50,351 bases of DNA from Bacteroidota bacterium (GCA_011042635.1 DQWH01000099.1:1-50351), one strand, 5' to 3'; counted from the stretch's first letter, positions 17,836 through 27,835 are shown. The notes: a model not told the origin generated them from the sequence alone. Program-made: numbers and translations.

Positions 17836-18555
17836 TCAGATTTCCGCCCGGTGGATAAATTGCAGGTATTTTCCCCTCAGTTGAATGGCTCGTTCTGGGG
17901 TCTGATCACGGGCCCAGATACGGATGAGCTCAACCGGGCCTTCGTATCGGTACATCATTCCCAGTGCCGCATCAAAATTGCTGTTATCCACATTGTTCTT
18001 TACGTCGCGGGTGATGGCCTCAAATGATTTCCAGCGGAGAAGGACAGGAATTTCGAGGTAGAACTGTTCCGCCTCCTGAAGATCCCTGAAAACGCCGGGG
18101 GCCGTTTCTTCAACCAGAAAATAACGGTGAACTTTAATTCTGGCTGAACCCTCCAGCCTTTTGAATTTTATGAAACGGATCCCTGCATCTTTGTACAGGC
18201 CCTGCAATTCGGTGATCATTTCAAAGCTTTCCAGGAATTTGATGCGGATGGCATGGTAGCGTTTGTTCCTGATTTCAATTTCAGCCGGTGTGCCGCTGAA
18301 ACGATAGGGAAAGCTTTTATGTATCTGCCTGGATAATCTGGCAATTTCTTCAAAATCATATCCGTTTTTTACCATCAGGTAGATATTTCTTGGCTTGAGT
18401 GAGGTGGGAACATGTTTCCCGTGGTAGCCGGGAAAAGGCTCCAGGCTTTCCATTACCAGGGTGTTTCCCATTACGTAGTACTGCACCGGAGAAAGGTCCT
18501 CGACCTTGAGAATATAACCGATGCTTTCTATCCGGGTGGCAGGGCTATTCATCAC
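17836..18555 (-). CDS. Conserved-looking hypothetical protein, no domain recognised
   Basis: 239-aa ORF in a non-overlapped slot between convergent trhP-like and mnmH; typical codon use. Confidence 0.75.
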   Translation of the reverse strand: MMNSPATRIESIGYILKVEDLSPVQYYVMGNTLVMESLEPFPGYHGKHVPTSLKPRNIYLMVKNGYDFEEIARLSRQIHKSFPYRFSGTPAEIEIRNKRYHAIRIKFLESFEMITELQGLYKDAGIRFIKFKRLEGSARIKVHRYFLVEETAPGVFRDLQEAEQFYLEIPVLLRWKSFEAITRDVKNNVDNSNFDAALGMMYRYEGPVELIRIWARDQTPERAIQLRGKYLQFIHRAEI

Positions 18556-18617
18556 AGGGTTCTGTTTCGTAATGAAAAATTACAAAAAAAAAGATGAAAT
18601 ATCAATCTTTCGATTTC

Positions 18618-19664
18618 TCACACAGGCAGATGCAGTTTCTCTTTCTGTTTTAGCAGATAGATGACATGAAGAGCGGTTTTCCGGGGATCACCATGGTTGG
18701 AATGTACGGTAAACAGAGTGTCCGGATCGCGTCTGCTCAGACCGTACTGGTAGGCCTTATCGTAATATTGCAGGGCAATATCAGCTACCGTATGGAAATC
18801 TTTTTGCTCCAGGGCCCTCATTGCCCGTTGCCATCGTTCGCCTCCCAGTTTTTTACGGATTCGGGTTAGGCTGTCTTTTAAAAGTTCCGGATCGAATCCG
18901 GCATATTCCTCTACCAGGTGTTCTATTCTGACGGAACGAGGAACATCCAGCACAATGACCGGGGCTTTTTTCATCTGACGGAACCATTCATCGGGAATTT
19001 GCACCGAGCCGATGGATTTGCTTTCGTCTTCCACCAGTATCACACGGGCAGGATCCAATGTTCTGAATACCTGAAATAGGTCATTTTCGAACTGCTCGGT
19101 GGCGGGTTGTGCAGGTTGCCCCAGGGCTCCGAATGCAGATCCCCTGTGGCATGCCAGATTTTCCAGGTCAATAGCCTGGATCCCTTCCTTTTTGAGTTCA
19201 TTCAGCACTCTGGTTTTTCCGGAACCGGTCATTCCGCCAATAACAATAAGGGGAACAGGTGTTTGCAAAGATGCTTTGAGGTAACGGCGATACGACCGGT
19301 ATCCGCCTTCCAGCGTAGCCACCGGTATTCCTGCCGTACGGAACAGCCAGGCCATGGAAGCGCTACGCATGCCTCCTCTCCAGCAATACATCAGTAATCC
19401 CCTGTCACCTGCTACTTCCCAGGCTTTCCTTACATATTCGGCCATATGGGGCCCGGCAATTTCGAAACCCTTCATCATAGCGGCTTTTCTTGATACCTGC
19501 TTGTAGGCAGTGCCCACCGCTGACCGTTCTTCATCGTTGAAAAGGGGAATATTAAACGCTCCGGGGAAATGTCCGCGGGTAAATTCTGCGGGTGAACGGA
19601 CGTCCACCACGGGCAGGTTGCCTGACAGAGCAAGAAAACCTTTGATGTCCAGGATCGGTTTCAT
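18618..19664 (-). CDS. mnmH: tRNA 2-selenouridine synthase (rhodanese + P-loop)
   Basis: VVDVRSPAEFTRGHFPGAFNIPLFNDEERSAVGTAYKQ, LLMYCWRGGMRSASMAWLF, IGGMTGSGKTRVLNELKKEGIQAIDLENLACHRGSAFG. Start 19664 (MKPILDIKGF) or 19724 (overlapping the upstream kinase stop). Confidence 0.93.
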   Translation of the reverse strand: MKPILDIKGFLALSGNLPVVDVRSPAEFTRGHFPGAFNIPLFNDEERSAVGTAYKQVSRKAAMMKGFEIAGPHMAEYVRKAWEVAGDRGLLMYCWRGGMRSASMAWLFRTAGIPVATLEGGYRSYRRYLKASLQTPVPLIVIGGMTGSGKTRVLNELKKEGIQAIDLENLACHRGSAFGALGQPAQPATEQFENDLFQVFRTLDPARVILVEDESKSIGSVQIPDEWFRQMKKAPVIVLDVPRSVRIEHLVEEYAGFDPELLKDSLTRIRKKLGGERWQRAMRALEQKDFHTVADIALQYYDKAYQYGLSRRDPDTLFTVHSNHGDPRKTALHVIYLLKQKEKLHLPV

Positions 19665-19716
19665 TAGTTCCACTCCTTGAAAAGATACCCTGTACTGATC
19701 AGGCAAATTACCATAC

Positions 19717-22611
19717 TCAGTCATTCGGTGCTTCGGAAAAATAACGAATCAGCACCCTTTTGATTTCATCTACCTTGATGGGTTTTGAAATGAAATCATT
19801 CATGCTGGTGTGATTTGACTTTACCCTGCTTTCCTGGTTGGTATCAGCGGTAACAGCAATGATGGGCATCTCCTTTCCGTGTTTTCTCAATTCGTCAGCT
19901 GCTTCAAAACCATCCATTTCGGGCATCATCACATCCATGAAGATAATGTCATAGGTTCTGGCGGCCGTTTTTTCAATGACCTCCTTTCCGTCAGCAGCCG
20001 TATCGATTTCATAGCCCAGGTTCTTGAAAATGGCCTGGGCTACTTTCTGGTTAATAAAATTGTCATCGGCCACCAGGATAGATATGTCCTTTTTAATTTT
20101 CATAAGGGGTGGAGTTTTTCCTTCTTCAGATTCGATATAGGGGAAGTTATCCTGAATGATATCGAATAATTCGGATGATTCAAAAGGTTCAATGATATAA
20201 TAATCCACACCAAGTCTTCGAGCTCGTATCTGATTGTTCCGTTCGTTATGTGAACTGATCAGTATGATTAAAAATTCAGTGGTTAATCCTTCCTCCTTAA
20301 ACCGTTTCAGAACCCTGAATCCGTCAAAGGTCCGGGTATGTTTAATAATGATAGCCTTGTATTTTTCAAGTTTCTGAACCGCATTGTTCTTGATCAGATC
20401 AATGGTGTTATCCTGGTAAAAATTCAGATAGGTTGAAACCCCGAAATTGTGCAGGGTTTTTAAAAGATAATTATCATTCGTGTTTTTCTCAAGAATAATC
20501 AGGGTCTTGATATGGTGGTATTTTTTAACATTTTTACATTCGATGTTTTTTTTCAGTTTTTCATTGGAAAATACCGTTACGGTAAAGACGAATCTTGTGC
20601 CGGGAAGGTTAGAACTGTTTGACGGCGAAGAAGGACTTTCAACTCGGATCCGGCCGTTCATCATTTCCACCAGCTGTTTGGAGATGGTGGTTCCCAGCCC
20701 CATACCTCCGTATTTTCTGGAGGCCGAGTTATCTCCCTGCCTGAACGATCCGAATACCTCTTCCAGTTTTTCCTGAGGAATCCCGATCCCTGTGTCTTCC
20801 ACCACGAAGCGCAAAACAATGACCCTGTCCCTGTCCTCTGTTTTTGTGATATTTACCTGGATAGATCCCGAAGGAGTAAATTTGACGGCATTGTCCAGCA
20901 GGTTTGACAATACCTGTCGTATTCTGAAAGGATCACCTATCAGCTCATCGGGAACTGCGGGATCAATATCGATTTTCAGGTCGATGTTCTTTTCTTCGGC
21001 TCTGCCATGAAAGAGTTGGTAAACAATATCCATTTCTTTTCTCAGGAAGAAGGGGATTTCTTCCAGCATCATTTTGCCGGCTTCAATTTTCGAGAAATCG
21101 AGAATGTCGGCAATGACCGACAAAAGCAATTCGGCCGATTTCTTGATTGAGTGAACTGTCTCAGCCTGTTCTCGGGATAATTTGTTCCGTTTCAGGGCTT
21201 CGGTCATTCCCATGATACCATGCAAGGGGGTGCGTATTTCATGGCTCATCTTGGCCAGAAAATCTGATTTGGCCTGGTTGGCCGCCGCTTCCTGTTTTCT
21301 GGCCCGCTCAATGGGAGTAATATCCATCAGGGCTTCCAGGAATATATCTTCTCCCTTCAGATGCAGGGGGATCTCTTTCCGGTAAAGCACCACTTCTTCC
21401 TCGTCCTTTTTGTAATGCAGTACGTGTTCCTGGGCAAAGGGCGAGTAATTATCCTTTTCCTGGGTTTCCTCGGATGAAAGGAATGTTTCGGGGAATAATG
21501 CGCCGGTCATTTGTTCCGGACTCGTTTTGAAAAGACGGCCTGCTGTTCTGTTCGTGTTTCTGATCCGTTTATCGGGTCCCAGGATCAGAATTCCGATGGG
21601 AAGTGATTCCACCATATTCTTAAGCGCATTTTCCGATTCCCTGAGTTTCTTTTCTTCTCTGTTTTTCTGCTTGATTACGGAAAGAAAAATGAAAATGATC
21701 AGACCAACCAGGAACAACGTGATTCCGGCAATCAACAGGGCGTTGATTATAATGGCCTCCTTGATATAATCGGTTTGAAGGGAGAATACCACACCGTATT
21801 CCTGTTTCATAATGCGCGTGGGCAGATACACCGAAATCACTTCCTCCTGAAAGGCTTTCCCCCGGAATTCTCCTCTTACTTCGTGCTGCAGGTCTCCCAT
21901 AAAACCATCGGAAAGGTCGCCGGTAATTTTAAATAATTCCGGAACCTCAAATGTTTCGTCGGTGAGATTGTTCAGAATAATGTTCCCTTTGCTGTCAATC
22001 AGCCATTGCCACTGAATATCCTCCACATGATATTTGCTGAATATATCATAGATGAACGTTTCTATGTTCAGGGTAACTTCAATGTTCCCCACTACCTGGT
22101 TGTCTTTTATGATGGGTAGATAATAGAGAAAAAAACTTATGTCGGGAACGATTTCATCCCGGTTGCGGAGTTCTTTCTGTGTGTTCGTGGTGAAAAAATC
22201 AATTTTCAGCTCGCGCTGGGAATTGGGTGCATAGAAACGCCTGGCAGCGGATACCCCTGTCTCCATATCTTTGTACAGGTTGGCAACATTCTGCCGGTTG
22301 TCATATACAAGAATGTTGTTAACCAGGGTTGAGTAGTTGGCAAATAAAAGCTCAAGTTTCTGAATACCCGATTCACGAATGGCAGGGTCTGAAAAAAAAC
22401 GGGGAAAATCTTCTGAAAATAAGATATAATTCAGTTCATTTTCAAAATCATCTGCCCGTTTTTCAATTTCATAGCTGCATATCTGTGTTTGATTAATCAG
22501 GAAATTCTTCTGAAAATCAGTTTGTTGTCGGTATATGTCAAAGTAATAGTAGAGATTAACCACCAGAATGGTGATAATTACCAGGGAAATAGATATGTAT
22601 ATTTTACGCAT
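19717..22611 (-). CDS. Hybrid sensor histidine kinase (dCACHE-like sensor, PAS, HisKA, HATPase, pseudo-receiver, receiver)
   Basis: FLAKMSHEIRTPLHGIMGM H-box, NLLDNAVKFTPSG, GTGIGIPQEKL/GMGLGTTISKQLVEMM, C-terminal receiver ILVADDNFINQKVAQ...YDIIFMDVMMPEMDGFEA. Confidence 0.93.
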   Translation of the reverse strand: MRKIYISISLVIITILVVNLYYYFDIYRQQTDFQKNFLINQTQICSYEIEKRADDFENELNYILFSEDFPRFFSDPAIRESGIQKLELLFANYSTLVNNILVYDNRQNVANLYKDMETGVSAARRFYAPNSQRELKIDFFTTNTQKELRNRDEIVPDISFFLYYLPIIKDNQVVGNIEVTLNIETFIYDIFSKYHVEDIQWQWLIDSKGNIILNNLTDETFEVPELFKITGDLSDGFMGDLQHEVRGEFRGKAFQEEVISVYLPTRIMKQEYGVVFSLQTDYIKEAIIINALLIAGITLFLVGLIIFIFLSVIKQKNREEKKLRESENALKNMVESLPIGILILGPDKRIRNTNRTAGRLFKTSPEQMTGALFPETFLSSEETQEKDNYSPFAQEHVLHYKKDEEEVVLYRKEIPLHLKGEDIFLEALMDITPIERARKQEAAANQAKSDFLAKMSHEIRTPLHGIMGMTEALKRNKLSREQAETVHSIKKSAELLLSVIADILDFSKIEAGKMMLEEIPFFLRKEMDIVYQLFHGRAEEKNIDLKIDIDPAVPDELIGDPFRIRQVLSNLLDNAVKFTPSGSIQVNITKTEDRDRVIVLRFVVEDTGIGIPQEKLEEVFGSFRQGDNSASRKYGGMGLGTTISKQLVEMMNGRIRVESPSSPSNSSNLPGTRFVFTVTVFSNEKLKKNIECKNVKKYHHIKTLIILEKNTNDNYLLKTLHNFGVSTYLNFYQDNTIDLIKNNAVQKLEKYKAIIIKHTRTFDGFRVLKRFKEEGLTTEFLIILISSHNERNNQIRARRLGVDYYIIEPFESSELFDIIQDNFPYIESEEGKTPPLMKIKKDISILVADDNFINQKVAQAIFKNLGYEIDTAADGKEVIEKTAARTYDIIFMDVMMPEMDGFEAADELRKHGKEMPIIAVTADTNQESRVKSNHTSMNDFISKPIKVDEIKRVLIRYFSEAPND

Positions 22612-22798
22612 ACCAGCCTGTGGTATTGAGAATGAGCGGTATAAAATATCTTATCTAAAAATATGGTTTATATAACAATGTTAAAAGTCTTGAAAATAAA
22701 TATTATGAATGCTTTAATTATTCTGACATTTTTATACAGACATTAAATATAACATTCATGACGATACATTCTTCTGCGAAGAAGGAAAAATCTTTCAT

Positions 22799-23728
22799 TC
22801 AGGACCTGTACTTTTCCCCTTCGTTTTCTTCCATCATGTTGATATAAGATACGTACCGGGAGTAGGCTATGGTGCCTTTTGTTACCGCTTCCTTTACAGC
22901 ACAGCCCGGTTCATCCATGTGCAGGCAGTTGTGATAACGGCACCTGTCGGAAAAACGGAAAATCTCCCTGAAAAAATGAAAAATTTCTTCCTTGTCCATG
23001 TCTACCATACCAAACCCTTTAATGCCCGGCGTATCGATAACATAACCTCCGTTTTTCATGGCAAACATTTCAGGGAATGTGGTGGTGTGTTTTCCACTCT
23101 GATGGTAATTTGAAATTTCCCCTGTTTTCAGGTTCAGATCGGTGTCAATGAGGTTCAAGAGGGTGGTTTTTCCCACCCCCGAATGACCGGCAATCAGAGT
23201 AAACCGGTTTTGCAGTAATTCCTGAAGCTCATCCAGGCCTTCCTTCCGGGGAGCACTCGAGGTAAAGCAGTGGTAATCCAATGATCGGTAGAGGGTAAGC
23301 CAGTATTCCAGCTCTTTCATTTCCTCCTGATCGTACAGATCGGTCTTGTTGAAAAGCAAATGGACCGGGATTCTGTAGGCTTCGGCAGATGCCAGGAAAC
23401 GGTCGATGAATACGGTTGTGGTCACCGGCAGCTTCAGGGTAATGATCAGGATCGCCTGGTCGATGTTGGCTGCCAGAATCTGAGCCTTGCGCGACAGGTT
23501 GGGTGATTTTCTGATGATGTAATTTTTTCTCTCATAAATGTGGGTGATCAGTCCGGATGGTTCATTTTCAACGGGAATCACTTCCACATGGTCTCCCACC
23601 GCCACAGGATTGGTGATCTCCATGCCCGAGGTGCGGAATTTTCCCCGGATCCTGCAGGGAATAATCCGGTCATCTCCCAGTTTCACCCGGTACCAGCTGC
23701 CGGTCGATTTGATAACCAAGCCTTTCAT
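22799..23728 (-). CDS. rsgA: Ribosome small subunit-dependent GTPase A
   Basis: Circularly permuted GTPase: LFNKTDL, AGHSGVGKTTLLN, DTPGIKGFG; C-terminal zinc site CRYHNCLHMDEPGC. Confidence 0.95.
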   Translation of the reverse strand: MKGLVIKSTGSWYRVKLGDDRIIPCRIRGKFRTSGMEITNPVAVGDHVEVIPVENEPSGLITHIYERKNYIIRKSPNLSRKAQILAANIDQAILIITLKLPVTTTVFIDRFLASAEAYRIPVHLLFNKTDLYDQEEMKELEYWLTLYRSLDYHCFTSSAPRKEGLDELQELLQNRFTLIAGHSGVGKTTLLNLIDTDLNLKTGEISNYHQSGKHTTTFPEMFAMKNGGYVIDTPGIKGFGMVDMDKEEIFHFFREIFRFSDRCRYHNCLHMDEPGCAVKEAVTKGTIAYSRYVSYINMMEENEGEKYRS

Positions 23729-23834
23729 CTAATTACATTTCTGCAAAATTACGACTTATTCCCAATTAATTCGCGAACCGGCCGCTGACGGATCGTGTGA
23801 AATCATTATCTTCAGCACAAAATGTTTTCAAATC

Positions 23835-24608
23835 ATGGATGTGGAGATATATTCATATAACCTGAACGGGATGCGGTCAGCCATCAGGAAAGGTTTTATC
23901 GAATGGCTGAGAGAAACGCAGCCCGATATCCTGTGCGTACAGGAACTTAAGGCTTCGCCCGACCAGATGGACACGAAACCCATGGAGGAGATGGGGTACA
24001 ATCTGTACTGGCATCCGGCTGAGAAAAAGGGGTACAGCGGTGTGGCCGTTTTTTCCAGAATACCGGCTACCCGGGTGGTTACCGGAATGGGAGAACCGGA
24101 ATTCGACAGGGAGGGAAGAGTCCTCCGAATGGATCTGGATTCGCTCACGCTGGTGTCTGTTTATATCCCTTCGGGAACCACGGGTGATATCCGTCAGCAG
24201 ATCAAAATGAAATTTCTGGAATCGTTCCTGCATTTTCTGAAGGACCTGAAGCAGGAACGTCCCCGGTTGATTGTCTCCGGGGATTTCAATATATGTCATA
24301 AACCTATTGATATCAATCATCCGGAGAGACACCAGAAATCTTCGGGGTTTTTACCCGAAGAGCGGGAATGGATGGACAGGCTGGTTGAAAGCGGTTTTAT
24401 TGACAGTTTCAGGATGTTTCATGATGAGCCGGAACAATACACCTGGTGGAGTTTCCGGGCCAATTCAAGGGAAAAGAACCTCGGCTGGAGGATAGATTAT
24501 CATATGATTACCGAACCGCTGCGGAATGCTGTGAAAGAATCTGCCATTCATCCCGAGGTAGTTCATTCCGACCATTGTCCTGTCAGTATCCGGCTGAAGA
24601 CAGACTGA
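23835..24608 (+). CDS. xth: Exodeoxyribonuclease III
   Basis: [71 protein letters not shown]. Confidence 0.94.
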   Translation: MDVEIYSYNLNGMRSAIRKGFIEWLRETQPDILCVQELKASPDQMDTKPMEEMGYNLYWHPAEKKGYSGVAVFSRIPATRVVTGMGEPEFDREGRVLRMDLDSLTLVSVYIPSGTTGDIRQQIKMKFLESFLHFLKDLKQERPRLIVSGDFNICHKPIDINHPERHQKSSGFLPEEREWMDRLVESGFIDSFRMFHDEPEQYTWWSFRANSREKNLGWRIDYHMITEPLRNAVKESAIHPEVVHSDHCPVSIRLKTD

Positions 24609-24676
24609 TGCAGCCATGCGGAAAATTTTTTTATGAATAGGTTGCTGATGTTAAAAATAATGATGCAGGATGAAGG

Positions 24677-24694
24677 TACTTCTTTACAGAAGTA
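24677..24694. repeat. Short perfect hairpin TACTTCT-TTAC-AGAAGTA in the xth/antiporter intergenic region
   Basis: 7-bp inverted repeat with a 4-nt loop, no strong T tract. Confidence 0.5.
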
Positions 24695-24810
24695 TGTAAT
24701 AATGTAACTCCGTATTATGTTGGGTGCTGATATTTGAAAAAGGTTTTTTTCTTAGTTTTACCTACTGTTACATCATTCTTTAACTAACCGGGGCCGCAAG
24801 CAGCACATTC

Positions 24811-27750
24811 ATGATGACCAGACGGCAAATCCTGCGAATGAGATCCCTTTTCATTTTCCTGACCCTGATGCTGGTTATGGCCGGAGAATGTTTTTCCGCA
24901 ACGCATCAGTTTTACGGTGAGGGTATGGTGATAACTGAAGCTGTCACAGGAGGGGAAGAAGCTACGGTTTCAAACGGATCACCTGTCGGGGGGAACGGCC
25001 ATGGGGCTGACATGTCCCCCCTCTTATTTGTGATTCTGGCCCTGATTATCGGTGCAGCCATCCGCCATTTGTTCAGGAAAAGTCCCCTGCCGTATACGGT
25101 TCTGTTGCTAATTGTCGGATTGGGGCTGGGGGTGGCGACCCGACTGGGGTGGTTTTCCGTATGGCACCTGTTCCGGGAAGAGATACAGGTGGGTTTTCTT
25201 GGGTCAGCTGTCAGCTGGGCAGGACATATCGATCCACATCTGATCCTGTATGTTTTTCTTCCCACCCTGATTTTTGAGGCGGCTTTTGCCATGGATGTGC
25301 ACACTTTCAGGAAATCGTTTCTGAATGCTTCCATACTGGCCATTCCGGGAATCATTATGGCCATGTTCCTTTCCGGCGCCCTGGTGATGTGGATAAATAC
25401 CTCCGGGGCAGGTCTGGCTAACTGGAACTGGGCCATCGCGTTGATGTTCGGGGCGGTGATCAGTGCCACCGATCCGGTAGCCGTGGTTTCCCTGCTGAAG
25501 GAACTGGGGGCCAGCAAAAAGCTGGGAACCTTAATTGAGGGGGAATCGCTGCTCAACGACGGAACCGCTATCGTATTGTTCATGGTATATTTTAGCGGGA
25601 TCACCGGAACAGCCGAACCGGATTCCCCGGTGATTGAATTTTTCCGGGTTGCCCTGGGCGGCATTCTGGTTGGAATGGTGGTGGGGTGGCTGTCGGTCGG
25701 CTGGGTAAGGCGGGTATTCAACGATGCCCTTGTCGAGATCAGTGTGATCATTGCGGCGGCTTATATCACTTTTTATATCTGTGAACATTTCTTTCATGTT
25801 TCGGGAGTGTTGGGTCTGGTGGCTTTTGGTCTGGCTATGGCCAGTGTGGGAAGAACACGGATCAGCCCGGAAGTGGAACATTTCCTGCACGAATTCTGGG
25901 AACTGGCGGCATTCATTGCCAATACTCTTATTTTTCTTATTGTGGGGGTGGTGATTGCCCAGCAGGTGAAAATTACCTGGGATAATCTTCTCATCCTCGC
26001 CCTGATATATGCCGGAGTTCATTTGATCCGTTCCCTGATGATCCTTGTTTTTTATCCCCTGATGAAGCGTCTGGGATATGGTCTTTCCGTCAAGGATGCC
26101 GCGGTATTGTGGTGGGGAGCCCTGCGCGGTGCCATTGCCCTTTCCCTGGCACTGATTGTGGCCGCTGAAACCGGAATAGCCCAGGAAATAAGGGATCAGT
26201 TCCTGTTTCTGACGGCAGGGATAGTAACCCTTACATTGCTGATCAATGCCACTACTATTAAATGGGTGGTTGAAAAACTGGGATTGACCCGGGTTTCGCC
26301 GGCCATTGCCCTGATGCGGAAAAATGCCAGGCAATACAAGTATCAAAGTGTGGTGAATTATATCGAAAAGATTAAGGAAGACAGGTTTCTCCATAAAGCT
26401 AACTGGAAGAAAGTGAGGGAATTCCTTCCCGATAAGGAAGCCGGTATATCGCATGAAGAAGCCCGGATAGAAACCATTGCCGAAATACGGCGGCGGGTGC
26501 TGGAAAAGGAAAAAAGCAGTTACTGGCATCAGTTCAAAGACGGGATGCTCGGCCCGACAGCCGTCAGGAGGCTTTCCGATACCATTGATGAAATCCTGGA
26601 TGCGGGCGGGTTGATACCACTGTCTGCAAGAAAAGACCTGGAAGAATCGTGGAAAACTCCCAGATGGCTGGTGAGGTTGCAATCAGTTCCGCTGATCGGT
26701 ATTCTTTCCAGGAGAAGTTTTTTTGAAAAACTGGCCCGGAGTTATGAAAGTGCCAGGGGGTTTGTCGAGGCCCAGGAAGAAGCCCTGAAACTGGTAGAAA
26801 GTATGGGAAGAGCCCTGGCGGCTGAAGAAAGACCCACCCGGGAAGAAGAAGTCAATCTGGCCGTTATCGAAGAAGAGATAAATGAAAATAAGATTCATGG
26901 GCTGACCTTCCTGAGGAATCTGAGGAAGAATTTTCCGGAAATCTATTCGGCCATTTCCACCCGGCAGGCCATTCGTTCCATGCTGAACTATGAAAGGAGA
27001 GCCGTGGAAAGGCTCCAGAAAAACGGCAGGATTTCTATCGAAGAAGCCGAAAAAATGAGTTCCGGAATTGAAGAACGGATGAAAAAACTGATGTATTCTT
27101 CCCCGCTGGTTGAATTACCCGAAGCTCAGGAGCTGTTGAGGGATGTGCCCTGGTTGCAGGGACTGGAACCTGAGGTGGTGAACCGGCTTCTGGCCATGTT
27201 CCAGACCAGAGTGTTCTCGGTAGGAGAAAAAATCATCCGGGAATCCAGCCAGGGTGACGGGTTGTTTTTCATTGCCAGGGGGACCGTGAAGGTTACGGTT
27301 AAAAAAAGGGTCATTGATGTTCTTGGCTATGGTACGTTTATCGGTGAAATGGCTGGATTGACCGGGTTGCCGCGCACGGCTGAAGTGGTGGCGGAATCTC
27401 CGGTAACTGCCCTGTGGATTTCCTCTGCCCATATGAATCAACTCATGAGCCGGTCGGGCAGGCTACAGAACCGGTTGTGGAGGATAGCAGGGGCCAGGCT
27501 TGCTGAAAACCTTCTCAGGGAAACGCCTCCCTATAACCAGTGGAAACAATCGAATCTCCGTCATCTGATTGCCAGGGGTAGTGTGGAAATTTTAAACTCC
27601 GATGTGCTGAATAATGCCCGTGACAAGATTATTATCCTTCTGCACGGCAGGATAGAATTGAAAGACAGTGGTAAGATCATAGATACTCCTTCCGTGCTGG
27701 AATGGACGGATATGAACTGGAGTCAGGGCACAAGGGTATTTATCTGCTGA
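24811..27750 (+). CDS. CPA1-type Na+/H+ antiporter with C-terminal cyclic-nucleotide-binding domain
   Basis: GAVISATDPVAVVSLLKELGASKKLGTLIEGESLLNDGTAIVLF antiporter core; C-terminal cNBD with phosphate-binding-cassette-like GEMAGLTGLPRTAEV. Confidence 0.92.
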   Translation: MMTRRQILRMRSLFIFLTLMLVMAGECFSATHQFYGEGMVITEAVTGGEEATVSNGSPVGGNGHGADMSPLLFVILALIIGAAIRHLFRKSPLPYTVLLLIVGLGLGVATRLGWFSVWHLFREEIQVGFLGSAVSWAGHIDPHLILYVFLPTLIFEAAFAMDVHTFRKSFLNASILAIPGIIMAMFLSGALVMWINTSGAGLANWNWAIALMFGAVISATDPVAVVSLLKELGASKKLGTLIEGESLLNDGTAIVLFMVYFSGITGTAEPDSPVIEFFRVALGGILVGMVVGWLSVGWVRRVFNDALVEISVIIAAAYITFYICEHFFHVSGVLGLVAFGLAMASVGRTRISPEVEHFLHEFWELAAFIANTLIFLIVGVVIAQQVKITWDNLLILALIYAGVHLIRSLMILVFYPLMKRLGYGLSVKDAAVLWWGALRGAIALSLALIVAAETGIAQEIRDQFLFLTAGIVTLTLLINATTIKWVVEKLGLTRVSPAIALMRKNARQYKYQSVVNYIEKIKEDRFLHKANWKKVREFLPDKEAGISHEEARIETIAEIRRRVLEKEKSSYWHQFKDGMLGPTAVRRLSDTIDEILDAGGLIPLSARKDLEESWKTPRWLVRLQSVPLIGILSRRSFFEKLARSYESARGFVEAQEEALKLVESMGRALAAEERPTREEEVNLAVIEEEINENKIHGLTFLRNLRKNFPEIYSAISTRQAIRSMLNYERRAVERLQKNGRISIEEAEKMSSGIEERMKKLMYSSPLVELPEAQELLRDVPWLQGLEPEVVNRLLAMFQTRVFSVGEKIIRESSQGDGLFFIARGTVKVTVKKRVIDVLGYGTFIGEMAGLTGLPRTAEVVAESPVTALWISSAHMNQLMSRSGRLQNRLWRIAGARLAENLLRETPPYNQWKQSNLRHLIARGSVEILNSDVLNNARDKIIILLHGRIELKDSGKIIDTPSVLEWTDMNWSQGTRVFIC

Positions 27751-27835
27751 CCGAGCTTTTCCATGCTATCCTGCTTCCCGTACCTGTTGGTATGCATACC
27801 GAAAAACAGGATATTTTATTTTCAAATATATTTTC

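Noticed and set aside
24704-24730. Additional GTAAC as a possible ECF promoter upstream of the antiporter
   Set aside because: No CGTC/CGTA at 16-17 nt spacing.
25531-26682. 383-aa minus-strand ORF
   Set aside because: Antisense to the antiporter gene with low-complexity His/Gln/Pro-rich translation; shadow ORF.
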